DNA of 64,000 nucleotides from Trichoplusia ni. Taxonomy: Eukaryota > Arthropoda > Insecta > Lepidoptera > Noctuidae. Shown here piece after piece: positions 39,326-51,312 of this stretch (position 1 is its first letter; every line of letters starts with the position of its first letter). Below the pieces are notes generated by a model. The model did not search any database and was not told the DNA's origin. It saw nothing but the letters and a program-made list of their open reading frames with translations. The position numbers were made by a program, and so were the translations under genes. Where the stretch lies: NCBI RefSeq assembly GCF_003590095.1, contig NC_039494.1, positions 1,364,001-1,428,000 of the forward strand. The letters are read 5' to 3'.

Positions 39326-42300
39326 ATTGCGATAGTGTAGTACTGTTGCAAATGTAATCAAAAGTGGAATAGAGGTATAAGAATAAAAGCCGTTGTTTAT
39401 ATACTGCATAGATTTTAACGGACACACGAAAGGAATCCATTTGCCTAATGTTTTGGATGTACTGGTTATACAAATAACTGTAATTATTGTGGTATAATGG
39501 CATATTATACAAGCTAGGCAGTGAACACACCGTTATAAGAAATGTTTAATTCTTACTTTGTTCAATGCACATAAAGAGAATCAATGATAAGAAACCTTTT
39601 ACGTGAAAAGTTTTGTGTGTTTTGTGTTTTTAGTGAGGCGAAAATATTGAAAAACTAATTAGTACTAAAATACTAATTTGCTTTATCCCCAATATAAATT
39701 GAAAGTGTTTCATCTCTACAAAGGTAAAAAGTAAAAAATCGGTGTGAGTCAGACTTAAGACAGAAAAAAATGGCAATCAAAATGGATCACCCATCAAATT
39801 AAACAAATACATTGCTCAACCTCGATCTTTAGTTTTAGTATTTGTTTTAATAACGGGAACAGGAATACGTGATCTGTAAGTTTCAACTGTCGGCATATTA
39901 GCATCAATGTTATTGATGAGATTTTGCCTGATGACAGAGGGTTATACAGAGGTGCCTCAGTAACATGGTTACGCTTCTACCTTTAATCATATCTAAAGAA
40001 CACAACGAGGCTTTTCTAATTTATTTCTATTGCTTACCCCAATATAAATCTGAACTACGGACTAAAGGATTTATTTCAATTTTTCTACGGTAGAGTATGC
40101 ACTCTAGAGACCTATAAATCAAAAGAAGAAATTGCAATCTCAGTTTCTTTGAAATCAACCCCATTGAGACGCTTAGTTATTATAACTTGCTATTGCATTT
40201 TAGAAACAAGTAAAAGAGTTACTGCTACTGTACTTTCGATTTTTTTTTGTTAATTAGGTCAATTATTTGTTAAACGCTAAGCTTAGACAATCTTTCGTTT
40301 TAAGTATTCTATCAGCTATGGATTTTTCGGCTAGGAAAATATTTTCACATGTTATTCGTACATAATATGTCATAATTATTAATAAGAGAAAATCAATTCT
40401 AGTTCATCGATGGATTATATTTATCAAATAATTATTGAACGGCCATATGTTAAGATCAATTGACTAGAGGCCATAAAATAAAATAATAAAAAAATCATTT
40501 GAAAACTAAAACTATGTAATCACGCCTTAAGCTACATAAATGGTTTGTTATAAAGAGTCCATTTTAGGTAAAATGGAACATTTAGTGTGGTACGGACCCT
40601 GATTATTATCTATCGGCTTTTAGTATAAACAGAGCCGACTTAATAGTCAGGAAACGCTGCCCGGTGATTACTTAGATCTAAGAGATTTACTCTTATACCA
40701 CGTCTTGGGGGAATTTACGGGAAATTTTATCCTTTAGCAGGCTTTCCTAGGTAATATATCTGCGGGCAATAAAAGACGTTGGCTCGGCTTAATAAAACCT
40801 CTCCTACGTAAAACCTACAAAGCATACACGTAGTTTATTAACAAGAAATTAATGATTGCCTGACTTAAGCTACAATTTGCGTGACACAACGTACTTTTTA
40901 ACATAAAATTGTAAAATGCAAATATATTGCAAAATATAGAATATAGGAAAACTCGTTGATTGGAAAACAGACGTCACGATTTGTTAAGCAGGATTATCTC
41001 GTGACATAAGCTCCCGCTTCTTCGCTTAAAGTGATCGTTCTACTAATAACTTTCTAACTTAAAATATTTGGTTTCCACAATATTGAACGGTAGGTAATTT
41101 AAGCATAAAATTTTATTGTTGACTCTATGCGAAATGTAGAAAGGGTGAAGAGGTGAGAATGGTATTATTTATTTTCAATAAAATCATAATAATATTAGCA
41201 AGCCAATACGCGTGTTATAGTCTGTTATTTTTATTAAAAAAAAATACGAGATTGGCGACTATAGAGCACTTTATGAAAGAAAAAACACAAAACTCGGTGT
41301 CGCCCGGCCTGTGCTAATTTCAATACTAAGTCATTTTAAATACCTCCGATAGATTTCAGGACTTCAACCTTTTTTTTCGTCAGATTATCATAGCATTGGA
41401 AGTCGAAATAGTTTCTGAGTAAATGTCACCGTTTGTAATTCGATTTCCTTGCTTGAATCAGGCGGTTTCAGTAAGACGAAACTTCATGATAAATGGATGA
41501 GTTTTCCAAACAAACTTTGATGTCTAAACGATTCATAATTGTTAAAAGAAAGTTTATCTATAATTGATTTATTTTCGGAATAACATAGCGACATTTTTCT
41601 ACTATTAATACTGTGTATTATAATATATATTTTATAAATTATTTATGTTCTTTGACGATACACAATACTTTAATTCTTATAAAAAGCCATTTTCGCAGTC
41701 TGATATTTTGTTGAATGAGTTTTTAATTCTAAAATTATAACTAATATGAATAGCTACGGTTATATTTAGAAGAACAGTTTTGAACCTTTTAGAAAATAAA
41801 TAATATTAGCTAAAAGACAATGACCGAAATTGTAGTCTATTTTAGCCGAATAGACTAATTTTTTTAGCACTTTTTTACAAGAGATTTTTCAATACTGCCT
41901 ACAGTTACAAAACATATTTTAACAAAACGAGAGTAAAATAAACTGCTTAGTAAAATAAAGAGTAATACTTAATTGAAATCAGAATCGAATTCCCTATGTT
42001 GAGAGCAAAGTGTTCTTATACGTTTAAATTTATAAACGTCGCGTCGTCAAACGAGCTTTTCGAATTTCTATTATGAAATCCAATTACTGTAGGATTTACG
42101 GGCCTAATCCAGCCATCCAAAATGAAGTGTGGACTTTATGAGCAAAATATTGACACATTTATTGCATAACTAAGTTTGTTTATATGTAGTGCTCTTTGGT
42201 GAAAGAATACGTTTATTTAATTTAAAAAAATGATTTACATATCGCGACATCGATTTATGACAAGTCTTTACTTGAGAAAATTTAGCTTTCTAGTCTTATA

Positions 42301-42499
42301 TTTTGTGCGAGTGAAATATTTGCGCTCATTTTTTGCCAGCCCTAAACAACGATGGTGCAGTAATTTTTCTATTTAAATTGTTAAGTCACCTATAATTACA
42401 TTTCCCATGGGTTTTATGAATCCAGAATTTCTGCGCTCGACAAAGTAGGTCAAAGCGAAGTTGGTATTCATTCGTGCATACTTAAGTTAATTTAGTTAG

Positions 42500-42675
42500 G
42501 CGGTGAAAAGACAAATAAGCCTGGTTTTGGCTGCTAAGAAACAAGTACCAAGTGTATTATGTAGCATGTTGGAAGATTATACACAAATGCGCGAAGAATA
42601 TGAAAATTCAGTAAGGATCGCTAAAAGAAAAGACTCTCGTCTGTTTTCCTTCCTTGAATCACAATTTGTATACGT
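42500..42675 (+). other. Possible orphan exon or gene relic
   Basis: An open frame of about 58 codons, with a charged helical translation containing MLEDYTQMREEYENSVRIAK, lies between an AG (TTTAGTTAG) and a strong donor-like GTAAGTGAG. There is no ATG at its beginning and no partner exon is recognised. It is on the strand opposite to the genes here, so it is only a candidate. Confidence 0.2.
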
Positions 42676-43066
42676 AAGTGAGTCGCGAGACTGATGAAAT
42701 TGTGTCTTGAATAAAAAGGCTATACAATAAAAACAAAATTCTTTACGAAATTATTCGTAAAAATAATTACGTGAATGCTTCTTTAAAAATAAGAATCTGA
42801 AACAACACTTTTACTGTCATTTATTTAGTAATATAATCGATAAAACAAACACGTATTTTAGAAACAGAACCGATTACGTGCAAGACACTCAGGAATCCAT
42901 ACCAATAAGGTAATGATAAACCAATCTGTGGGGTGACTAATTTATAATCGTGACAACCGTTGCTTAACCTGGCTCTCTATTTTAAGTATTTGTTGTTATA
43001 GCGGCAGTAAAACACATCGTCTGTGAAATTTAAAACAGCCTAGCAATCACGGTTCAAGATATACGT

Positions 43067-43155
43067 CTTGGTGATGAACGGATGGATAGACATAGCGGAG
43101 CGTCAATAATAGGGTTCCGTACCCAAAAGGTGAATACGGAATCCTATTATAGGAA
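43067..43155 (+). repeat. Dispersed repeat relic with internal hairpin
   Basis: AGCGGAGCGTCAATAATAGG and GGTTCCGTACCC are hallmarks of a widespread insect repeat. 43106-43150 folds on itself with arms matching at about 15 of 19 positions. Confidence 0.55.
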
Positions 43156-44470
43156 ATTCGATATATTAAAAAAGGTACCGTTTTTTTTTAGTAACGAGTA
43201 ATGTAACGCACTAATACTATTAAAATTCAAACTTGGTATTCTTCGTAGCATAGTCAATAGAAAGCTTTTTGCGGGGTTAAGCTGAGCTTAGAGCTTGCTT
43301 GAATAATGGCCAGTACTTTAGCCCTTGGTATAGATATTACAGCCTGATTCATGAATAAAACCAGTAAGATTAAAAAAAATCGTAGGTTGAAAACAAATGT
43401 TTTGTTAATATTCTTTCAGGCCTCTTACCAATTTATTTTGGGTTTAATAATATCATAAATACCTTTGCCTTTTAAAACAATTTTTAAATGATGGTATTTT
43501 TTTTATATGAATAGTATAATCAACAGACCATTTTCTCTATCTGTATTTTTTTTATTCTCCCCTCTAGAATAATAATTACTTTTCCATGATCAGGAAAAAT
43601 AATTATTGAAATATAAGAATTTAAAATAATATTTTTTTTTTGTATTTTAAAGGATCATATTCATATAGGAAGCAACGGTACTGATTGTTCAGGTAGGTAT
43701 AATAATCGATTACCGTTGCTACGTGCAATCATCGAATTAATTCATCCTTCCTTGAAACCCAATGCCCGGTAATCCATTAATTTGTGTAATCATAACGTAC
43801 GTACGTAGGTAAATTGCAAGCTTGATGAGCTAATTATCATTACTTGATATGTTTAATACTCGTATTATTGATGATATTTTCAAGCACTTTGTTAGAAAAT
43901 AAATGAATGCAGATCTTTCAGTGCTGGACAAAGGTCTTTTCAATTAATATGAAGAACATGATTGAACTTTTTTGTTATTTTTTTCTTTTATTACAAATTC
44001 GTGCGCGTAAAAGTAGGTACTGACGCTAGGGTTGCAAGCAAAATTATTATCTGAAGCAAAATCAAAGATTTTTCTTAATTATTGATGTAAAAGATGATTT
44101 ATAAAGATCGACATGATACATTTTCACCTCAAAGTAAGACAATCCGAAGTATAAAGTGAAACTAAGGAAACTCGCAAACTGGATGATGTATGCAGAACTT
44201 GTAAGTAACTGAGTTAGATATGGTAGCCAACTGTTAGATTTCTAAGACTTTTAGAAGCTCCAGTTTATGCTCAAGACATGGTAGATCAGCACGGAATTAG
44301 GAAATGTTTGCTTGAGAATACGCTAATACAGAGAAATTGCTAAGGTCATTCTCATCTAATTAAATTAATAAATGTGGAAAAAATACTTTTACCTAAAACA
44401 ATTACAGAAATGTTTGAAACCCTGAATGAAATAATGTTACGATATTAAATCAAATCGATTGTGAAACTAA

Positions 44471-44729
44471 TCTATACTAATATATAAAGCTGAAGAGTTT
44501 GTTTGTTTGTTTGAACGCGCTAATCTCAGGAACTACTGGTCCAAATTGAAAAAATATTTTTGTGTTGAATAGACCACTCATCGAGGAAGGTTTAAGGCTA
44601 TAAATCATTACGCTGCGACTAATAGGAGCGAAGATACAATGGAAAATGTGAAAAAAAACAGGGCAGGTATAAATCATAACTTATATTATTACCTTCTACC
44701 CACGGGGACGAAGTCGCGGGCAACAGCTA
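44471..44729 (+). mobile_element. Non-autonomous Helitron-like element, copy 2
   Basis: Starts TCTATACTAATATATAAAGC after an A and ends GGGCAACAGCTA followed by T. The final G of CTAG is missing. It is homologous throughout to the copies at 10540 and 54045, which lie in the opposite orientation. Non-coding; it lies in the 22-kb intron. Confidence 0.68.
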
Positions 44730-47700
44730 TAATTATTTTTTGATAACATACCAGAAATCGGCTACTTAACTAATTACACGAGACAAATGACAAACGTCCG
44801 GTGCGAACCAAACTATACAGACCATAACCACTACTTTGGGTAGACTGAAATAAGGGAGACAGCAATAGAAACGGACCTGATAATTAATTCATGAGCGTAA
44901 TAAATTGACCAAATTTAATTTGCTAATGCGTCTCTTTGTGAAATGAATTCCACAAGCCGTTGTCAGCTTTCAATTTAATAGTTGGACATTTTATTTGATG
45001 AGTAATGACGCCAGGGATTCGAAACATTTAACTACAAGTTGCTTTCGCAAGTGAACAGGGTGTTGTATTTACGTAATGGTAATCATATAGTGTTGACACG
45101 TTCACTCAGACTCCTCAGACATTGTATTAAGTGTCAACCGCTTCTTAGCACTGACTGGAAATGTTAACAAGAGTACGTGAACAATAAACAACCCCCTGTA
45201 TAAACGGATTACCATACAAAGGTAGGTTGTTAGTGCGTACTGGAGTAAACCACAACTGCCAGCTGTCAAATACAAGTGAACGCATTATTGAAATTTCTAA
45301 TTGTTTAATTAACTTTGCTCGTTTCTTGAAATTACATATGTAATAGGATTAGAATTAAATGTTCTCTTGCTGAGAGTTTGCATGTTATGGATTAACCCTC
45401 AGACACGTTTAATTATCTTTGTCTAGCTGTGTTCCCTTTATTCTGATGTTGGAATACCGTTGGTAAAGCAATTGATAAGTCCGTTTGTATTATATTTCTG
45501 TAATTGGTCATACATACGAGTATCTTAAAGTTATTTCAAAATATTTTTCTACTTTTAGTTTTTGAGGAGCAGGTTTTGTTTTCATCGCTGAGTCATGTAT
45601 ATTTTGTTTCCCATTCATCAAGAACAAAAGAAAAACGTATGTGTGTACAAAAAGTTTTTGTCCTTATCTCGGCCCCAACCTACATGAATACGACTTTTCA
45701 AAGTGCGTGAGAAACAAAACATGTGTCACGTTATTAATTTTTGTAGTTTTTCTGAGAGATTTTTTAATAAACTTTTATAAGTTTGTTTGTCAATAATTTA
45801 AATTATATATTATTAAACTACCTATATCTACATTATGTATTCTGTCAATAATTAATTGTAAATATCGAAGTAACTACAGCTGCATTTTTAAATATTGTAA
45901 GGAAATTAGTGTTGAATAATTCACACACTCGAATTGCACTGAATGTCACTACTTAAAATAAAAACCTTTTGATATTCCTTTTATACAACAAGATTTCTCT
46001 TATGCGTAAAATATACCATATTAATCTGCAGGACGTCAATTTGTCACAAACACCAAGCCGATCACAGTCAAAGCTGAAAAGACTGAAATGCTTACTCAAT
46101 ATATTGGTATTCGAGTTATTTGCATGTCCAGGCATACATTGATTGAAATGAAAATGACCAAAGGAAATTGCAATACTCTTTTCGGAGGAAACGCTCATAA
46201 AATACTATAAAATAAATTAAACGTGTAATTAGAGTGGTTTTTAAATAAAAACTTTTTGGTTTCGTACTGAATAAATGGAAGGCCTCTTGTAGCAAAGAAA
46301 TCTCTGATACCCATGACTTTTGTCTCTAACTGACTTGTTTACTAAGTCCCATGGTTTCTATGGCGGTAGCAGCTTTGAAAATACATAACTTATTACATCA
46401 ACTTGAATGTGAAGGACTTTAACCCAACGTTCGTGCTTCAGAAAAGATAAAAGATAAATAAACCACTAATTAGTCCCGAGTTTGTAAACATTGTTAATTA
46501 AAAATTGGTTCACTTCATAGATATAATAGAGTTTGCGATTCATTATTCAACCGCGATGCTAAACTAGCAACTTTATTACTAGTTCGCGGCTGAGTGCTGC
46601 ATTATTAAGGCATGGCCGAGTCCATTTACCTATGTAATGTTCCGTGCAAAATGTGTGTATGTTAAAATAGCACTGTTGTTCTCATTGTTTTCATGTAGAG
46701 GCAAACTCCGTAATAATTCGCTCAAATTCCAATTAACATATAGCAAACTTAAATTTGTTAATATTATTTCAGTAATTGCTTGAGAAATAGTTCTCTTTAG
46801 CGTACCTATTTATCGGGATCGCGCGACTAGTTTCGGAGTCAGCTCATTATTTAGGTCTCCGGTTGGGTCCGAAATTATCCAAAAGAATTCGCATTCAATG
46901 AGTAAAACGTTTCTTTAACAGTTGTTGAAAATTAAAATTATCGTAGTAATATTTTTCCAATTTTCTATTTTATTGATCAAAAGTTAGACCTGGTCTGTCG
47001 TCTCAACAGAAATCCTTTACATTTGTTAATTCGTCATTCTATGTATGTTCATATCTTTCTACCATTGTATTCACACAGCCATTCGGTAGGATATATCAAC
47101 GTCCATTTGAGTAAATAAATATATTTTGATTGTCACTGAACATTTGATTTCGTTAGTGATCGTATTTATTTGTCACGACAAACTTTTAAATAATGTTTGG
47201 GGTCCAAATAATGTTAACGGTATGAAATTTGCAATCTAAACAAAACAATCAGATGTTATTATTTTGAAATATAAATATTTCGATATAGTTCTTAACGTAA
47301 TATTATTAAAATATATCATAATGCATGTTAAATCGTAACTTACACTTGTCTAAAATGTAAACTTAATGTTTATTATTTAAAAAATCGCTCAATAACGTTT
47401 ACGTGTAATTTAGTTTACCTAAATACAATTGAAATAAAGTAGTTGTGTGAGCTGGGAGCTACGCAACAAAGGTTAAACATACGCGCTCCAACTTTTGTGT
47501 CGAGGGATTCATACGGCGGCACTCTTTAACAAAGTAAACTTGCATTACTACTCTAGGGGCACTTCTTAAACAAAACTAACTGAAAGAGCTACAAGTATCT
47601 TTCCAAAACAACAAATGAAAATTAATTGTCCATGTTTTTCTTTGCACAGTAATCTACGAATAAAAATAAAGCCTCTTTTTTATTCCAGCCCTTCTAAGCT

Positions 47701-47866
47701 CGAGATAGCAATATAACCTAAGTACATGTTAGAGCAAGAAGGTATTCTACTAAAAGTAACAAGTGGGTTCGCTTGATTGTTAATATGATTTGCAAACAGC
47801 GCTCGCAGCAATTTTGTGTGGAAAAGAAAATCTATCTCTTTTTACTTACTTACAGAGCCGCATGTG

Positions 47867-47900
47867 TATTCTGGTCTATTGATATAAAAAGACCAGAATA
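47867..47900. repeat. Hairpin with perfect 11-base arms
   Basis: TATTCTGGTCT (47867-47877) and AGACCAGAATA (47890-47900) pair perfectly around a 12-base loop. Confidence 0.7.
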
Positions 47901-49714
47901 TTTCTATTCACGCTGAAAAAAGGGACCTATATTAATTTTATTGTATCTCTAATAGTAGAAATACATAATATAATAAATGAAACCTACTTTTAAAATAATA
48001 TGACTTTCAACACGTGTGGTTTCGAGCACTTTGTATAGATTTACCGCGAGAGCTTTTATTTTCATCGCTGGAAATGAATGGATAGCATCATCAAATGGGA
48101 ATTTAGTCCCAAAAAGCGGTAGTGTAACAAAGTGTTTTGCTCTTTGTAGTAACAGAGGTAATCCCGCGCGGACCGCCATTGCGGCCAGCCTCCAAATTGC
48201 ATTGCTGGAACGAGATTCGACTGTCCATTTGAACTAAACATATCAAGCTATGAATATGTAAGCAAATCTCTGGAAAAATCTTCAATGGCTTTTAACATTT
48301 TGATGAACAATAATTTCTCATCAGTCCAATTTATAAAAATGTCTATTAACCTGTCCCATCGTATATTCAACGTGAAGTATTTGGAAGTCAAGACACGATC
48401 CCGCTCTCAGGAAGCGTAAACGTACTTTAACTCGCCAAGTCTCCGGAGATCGAATAGATTCAAAGACTTTGCTTAATTATCTCAGATATTTTGTTGGAAA
48501 TGCATAATGACAAATTGTAGAGTGCAATCTGTTTACAAATAACCAGAAAATATGCTACTGTTCATTAAGAGTATTAAATACTCCAGCAAATTTGTGAAAT
48601 TATTATTTTGTTTTAATAGCAAAAATATTATGCTAGCTGTTTTCAACAACAGAAAACTAACACAATCACAGTAACAGTATTCAGTATTCATACAACTTGT
48701 GTTGATACTCGTAAGTATAAAGTAAACGTCAACTGTAAGTATTATTATTTATTTTCTGTGTTCAAAGGATTTTCGCCTGTATTTTCAACCTTCCAACAAA
48801 AAAATCATAACAAAACAGCGGAAATACATTACGGCCTTGGTCGGTGGTTGTCAACCTGCCTGAGGGCAGTTGCGTGAGTCATTTACGTGGATCGCACTAA
48901 AAAAAGCACAAAGGGAAGCTTGTACATGAATTTAGTTTGACGCTGAAACCTGTTCCAATTGACGGTTTGCAATGTACAACATAGGGACGTAGCTATAGGC
49001 GTTCTTTGTGTTTATGACGCGCCTCGTGAAAGTCACATTGTTCCACTTTGAAGTGTGAAACAAAAAAGGAACGAGTTGAAACTGCAAGGTATTTAACTAC
49101 GTCCATCGTCTGTTTCTCTTTAAGTACAGTAAGCAAGTTTGATATACATTGACTGTAGCCATGAATTTTAAAACAATTTTCAACTTAATGTGGATCGCTT
49201 GCGTTTTTTTTTTCGATTTTGAATTCACGTTTTTAGAGCAATTCATAAGGTTAGATAGTTTTGTGACCTATTTATCCTTTAACGCTATAACTTCAGTTTA
49301 TTTTCTGTCTGATGCTTGATAGCACTAAACGAAACTTCGTAGATATTTAGGAGAGCTGTATTGCCAAGTATTTCCTACCGATACCTTTTACTTAAAAGAT
49401 CATTGCAAAATATACAGGAAGACTAAACTTGTTTCAGTGAGAGAGTTAGGTGCAGCGAGATTCCATTCTAGTAACACTAGGTCAAAGATTGAAATGATTA
49501 ATTCATATGGAAGACGTCGGGGCCACTGCTAATTACTGTATAAAGTTAAGTCACAGCGACGAGACCTCCTCCGAGTCTTCACAAAGGCAAGTCAGAGACA
49601 GAAATATTAGGCACATTCGATTCAGTAACTTTATTCTCAGATTAGTTAAAAAAGCATGAATATAGAAAATTTTACTTTTGTCTTCCTAACAATAAATCAG
49701 GTATTCATACCACT

Positions 49715-49840
49715 CAAAATCAAAAAGTTTTTATTTCAAATAGGCCGTTTCTCAGGCACTTTTAAAACGTTACAATGACTCTAGTTGCAAGGTTCCAAAG
49801 TGTCATTCTTATGGAGAAGAACCGGCAAGAAACTCCATAA
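49715..49840 (+). repeat. Lepidopteran dispersed repeat relic
   Basis: Contains CAAAAAGTTTTTATTT, CTAGTTGCAAGGTTCC and GAAGAACCGGCAAGAAACTC. The last is a string I associate with a common lepidopteran repeat. It lies just downstream of exon 2 inside the large intron. Confidence 0.5.
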
Positions 49841-50173
49841 GTTAACTGTTTTTCTATCTATGTATGATTCAGCTAAATACATGTTCTAAACCAATTCTCA
49901 TACGCTGTAACGTAAATTCAACGTGTATTCAGCATTTCTCAATATCAAACAGAACTGACAGCGGCAGTGCAATTTAATTAACAGATCGTAAATGAACTAA
50001 GAGAATCTCACTGTAGCAGCCAAATGTTTGTGATTTTTAAGTTTTTTAGTGTATTGCGAGCAGATTGTTGCACTCGTTGTAAAACTAAACTTTAAAAGTA
50101 TGCGGAGTGCATCTGCACTGTTTGAATTTATTGTTTTATATTACGCGAATTATTTTTTATAAAGGCCACTCAC

Positions 50174-50365
50174 CTGTTTTGACAAGTTTGAATGTGACTT
50201 GCTGTTGGTTCTTAAGCTGTTCATTATGAGTGGGGTGCGTGAGTTCCCGCAGCGCCATCTCCACCGACGGCTGCTGCTGCATGGTGGAGGAACGCGATGG
50301 CGTCGCCTCTCTCGCTCGACTCAGCTTACGGAAGAAACTAACTTTCTTCGATTTAGAGTTCGGAC
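50174..50365 (-). CDS. Exon 2 of the unrecognised proline-rich/helical protein
   Basis: A 192-base exon bounded by a strong acceptor (TTTTTTCCTCAG) and a near-consensus donor (CAG|GTGAGT), entering and leaving in phase 1. It begins with a Ser/Lys-rich basic segment (KSKKVSFFRKLSRAR), which could be a phosphorylation or membrane/nuclear-targeting patch. A Gln/Ser stretch follows, then a long predicted helix starting near VEMALREL and running through QQQVTFKLVKT. The 231-bp intron separating it from exon 1 is short. The helix continues smoothly into the exon at 28023-28131, which supports the join. Function is unknown. Confidence 0.75.
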
Positions 50366-50596
50366 CTGAGGAAAAAAGAGTAAATTCAGGGTTAAATAAC
50401 ATGTAATGTGTCAGGCAGAACAATGTATATTAATCCAATAACACCCACACTGTTATATAAATCGATGAGTGTGATACGTGCCTAGTGAAGCGTTAATGCT
50501 GTTATTTCGCCAAGTAACCATGCTTAATTAATGTGACGGTTTAGATTAGTATTTGATCACACGTTCTCAAACCGAAATCGCACTCTCATTCAGAAC
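50366..50596 (-). other. Short intron between exons 1 and 2
   Basis: A 231-bp interval beginning GTTCTG and ending in a pyrimidine-rich TTTTTTCCTCAG on the minus strand. The donor is weak, so retention of this intron is possible and would end the protein after EGSE. Confidence 0.55.
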
Positions 50597-51236
50597 CTTC
50601 AGCAGGTGGCCGTGGTGGCGTAGGTGGCGTCGAAGGCGTGGAGGTACGAGCTGAGGCCGGAGACGAACTCGGCTCGGAATGGGGCCTTGGTGGAAGGAGG
50701 CTCAGTGACGACGCGGTCGGAGATGGAAAGTGCGCTGCGGAAACATCTGAGCGTCGATCCGGTTCTGGTGTTGTTACACGGATGTGTGCCCCAAATTGTG
50801 GAGAATTTGCAACCTCGAACAGTGCGTCGAAGTTGCGGTCGAAAATGTTTTTTCGCGAGAACGCTGGAGTAGGAAGGGGAGCGGGCAATTCGAACTCATC
50901 GGGAGCGGGGGTTCTAACAATTTTGCCGAATTCATTATCCTCATGGCGACCGAGCTTTTTGAGCAGCTTCGCTTTAGTGCGCTCGCGCAGCTTTGGGCGC
51001 TCGAGCGACGGCGTCGGCGAGGCCGGCGCGCGCTCTGGTGGCTCCGGGGGCGCCGTTTTGAGGTGGGTTTGATCGCAGATGAGGGTGGGGGTGCGGGGCG
51101 GGGGTTGCGCGCTGGTCGGCGCTCGCGGCGGCGGCCCGTAGATTATGTCAAGCGTAGGCCGCTGCCGTGGCCGTGGCAGCGATTGCGACCTGTATGTCAG
51201 GGAAACTACTTCATCCGCAGGATATATTACGTACAT
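50597..51236 (-). CDS. Exon 1 (candidate first coding exon) of an unrecognised proline-rich protein
   Basis: Encodes 213 residues plus one base of the next codon. The stretch is clearly GC-richer than the surrounding DNA. The translation is rich in Pro, Ser, Thr and Arg and looks disordered. PxxP-type SH3-ligand runs lie at residues 34-50 (YGPPPRAP, QPPPRTP), a basic helical patch at 81-97 (RPKLRERTKAKLLKKLG), and a Ser/Thr-Pro-rich tail at 170-213. An in-frame TAA at 51285-51287 lies just upstream, and the Met at 51236 has G at -3, so it is the likely start; an upstream acceptor cannot be excluded. The proposed donor at 50596-50595 (AAG|GTTCTG) is weak, but it leaves phase 1, which matches the next exon exactly. 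Without splicing the frame runs three more residues to a stop at 50586. This could be a scaffold or cytoskeletal adaptor, but I recognise no family. Confidence 0.65.
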
Positions 51237-51307
51237 CCCTGGCGAGACCGCATTGCGCAGGCCCCTCGCGCCCTCCGAAGAGGTTTACGCGCGTCGATTG
51301 AGTCACT

Positions 51308-51312
51308 ACTGA
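51308..51312 (-). promoter_or_regulatory. Possible arthropod initiator (TCAGT) upstream of the proline-rich gene
   Basis: TCAGT on the minus strand lies about 72 bases before the chosen ATG and fits the arthropod initiator core. No TATA box is evident. The same bases could equally be part of an unused acceptor (CTCAG). Confidence 0.2.

Larger units (their letters stand above)
28132..50173 (-). other. Large intron (about 22 kb) hosting a nested gene
   Basis: Inferred from phase-compatible splice sites at both ends. It contains the intronless DEG/ENaC gene (37976-39325) on the same strand, a Helitron-like copy at 44471-44729, retroposon relics near 33694, 35761, 43067 and 49715, a perfect palindrome at 30481 and a hairpin at 47867. 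The rest is AT-rich sequence in which I see no further gene. Undetected small exons are possible. Confidence 0.6.

Noticed and set aside
39297..39530. 77-codon minus frame overlapping the start of the channel gene
   Set aside because: It is in a different frame from the channel and lacks any motif.
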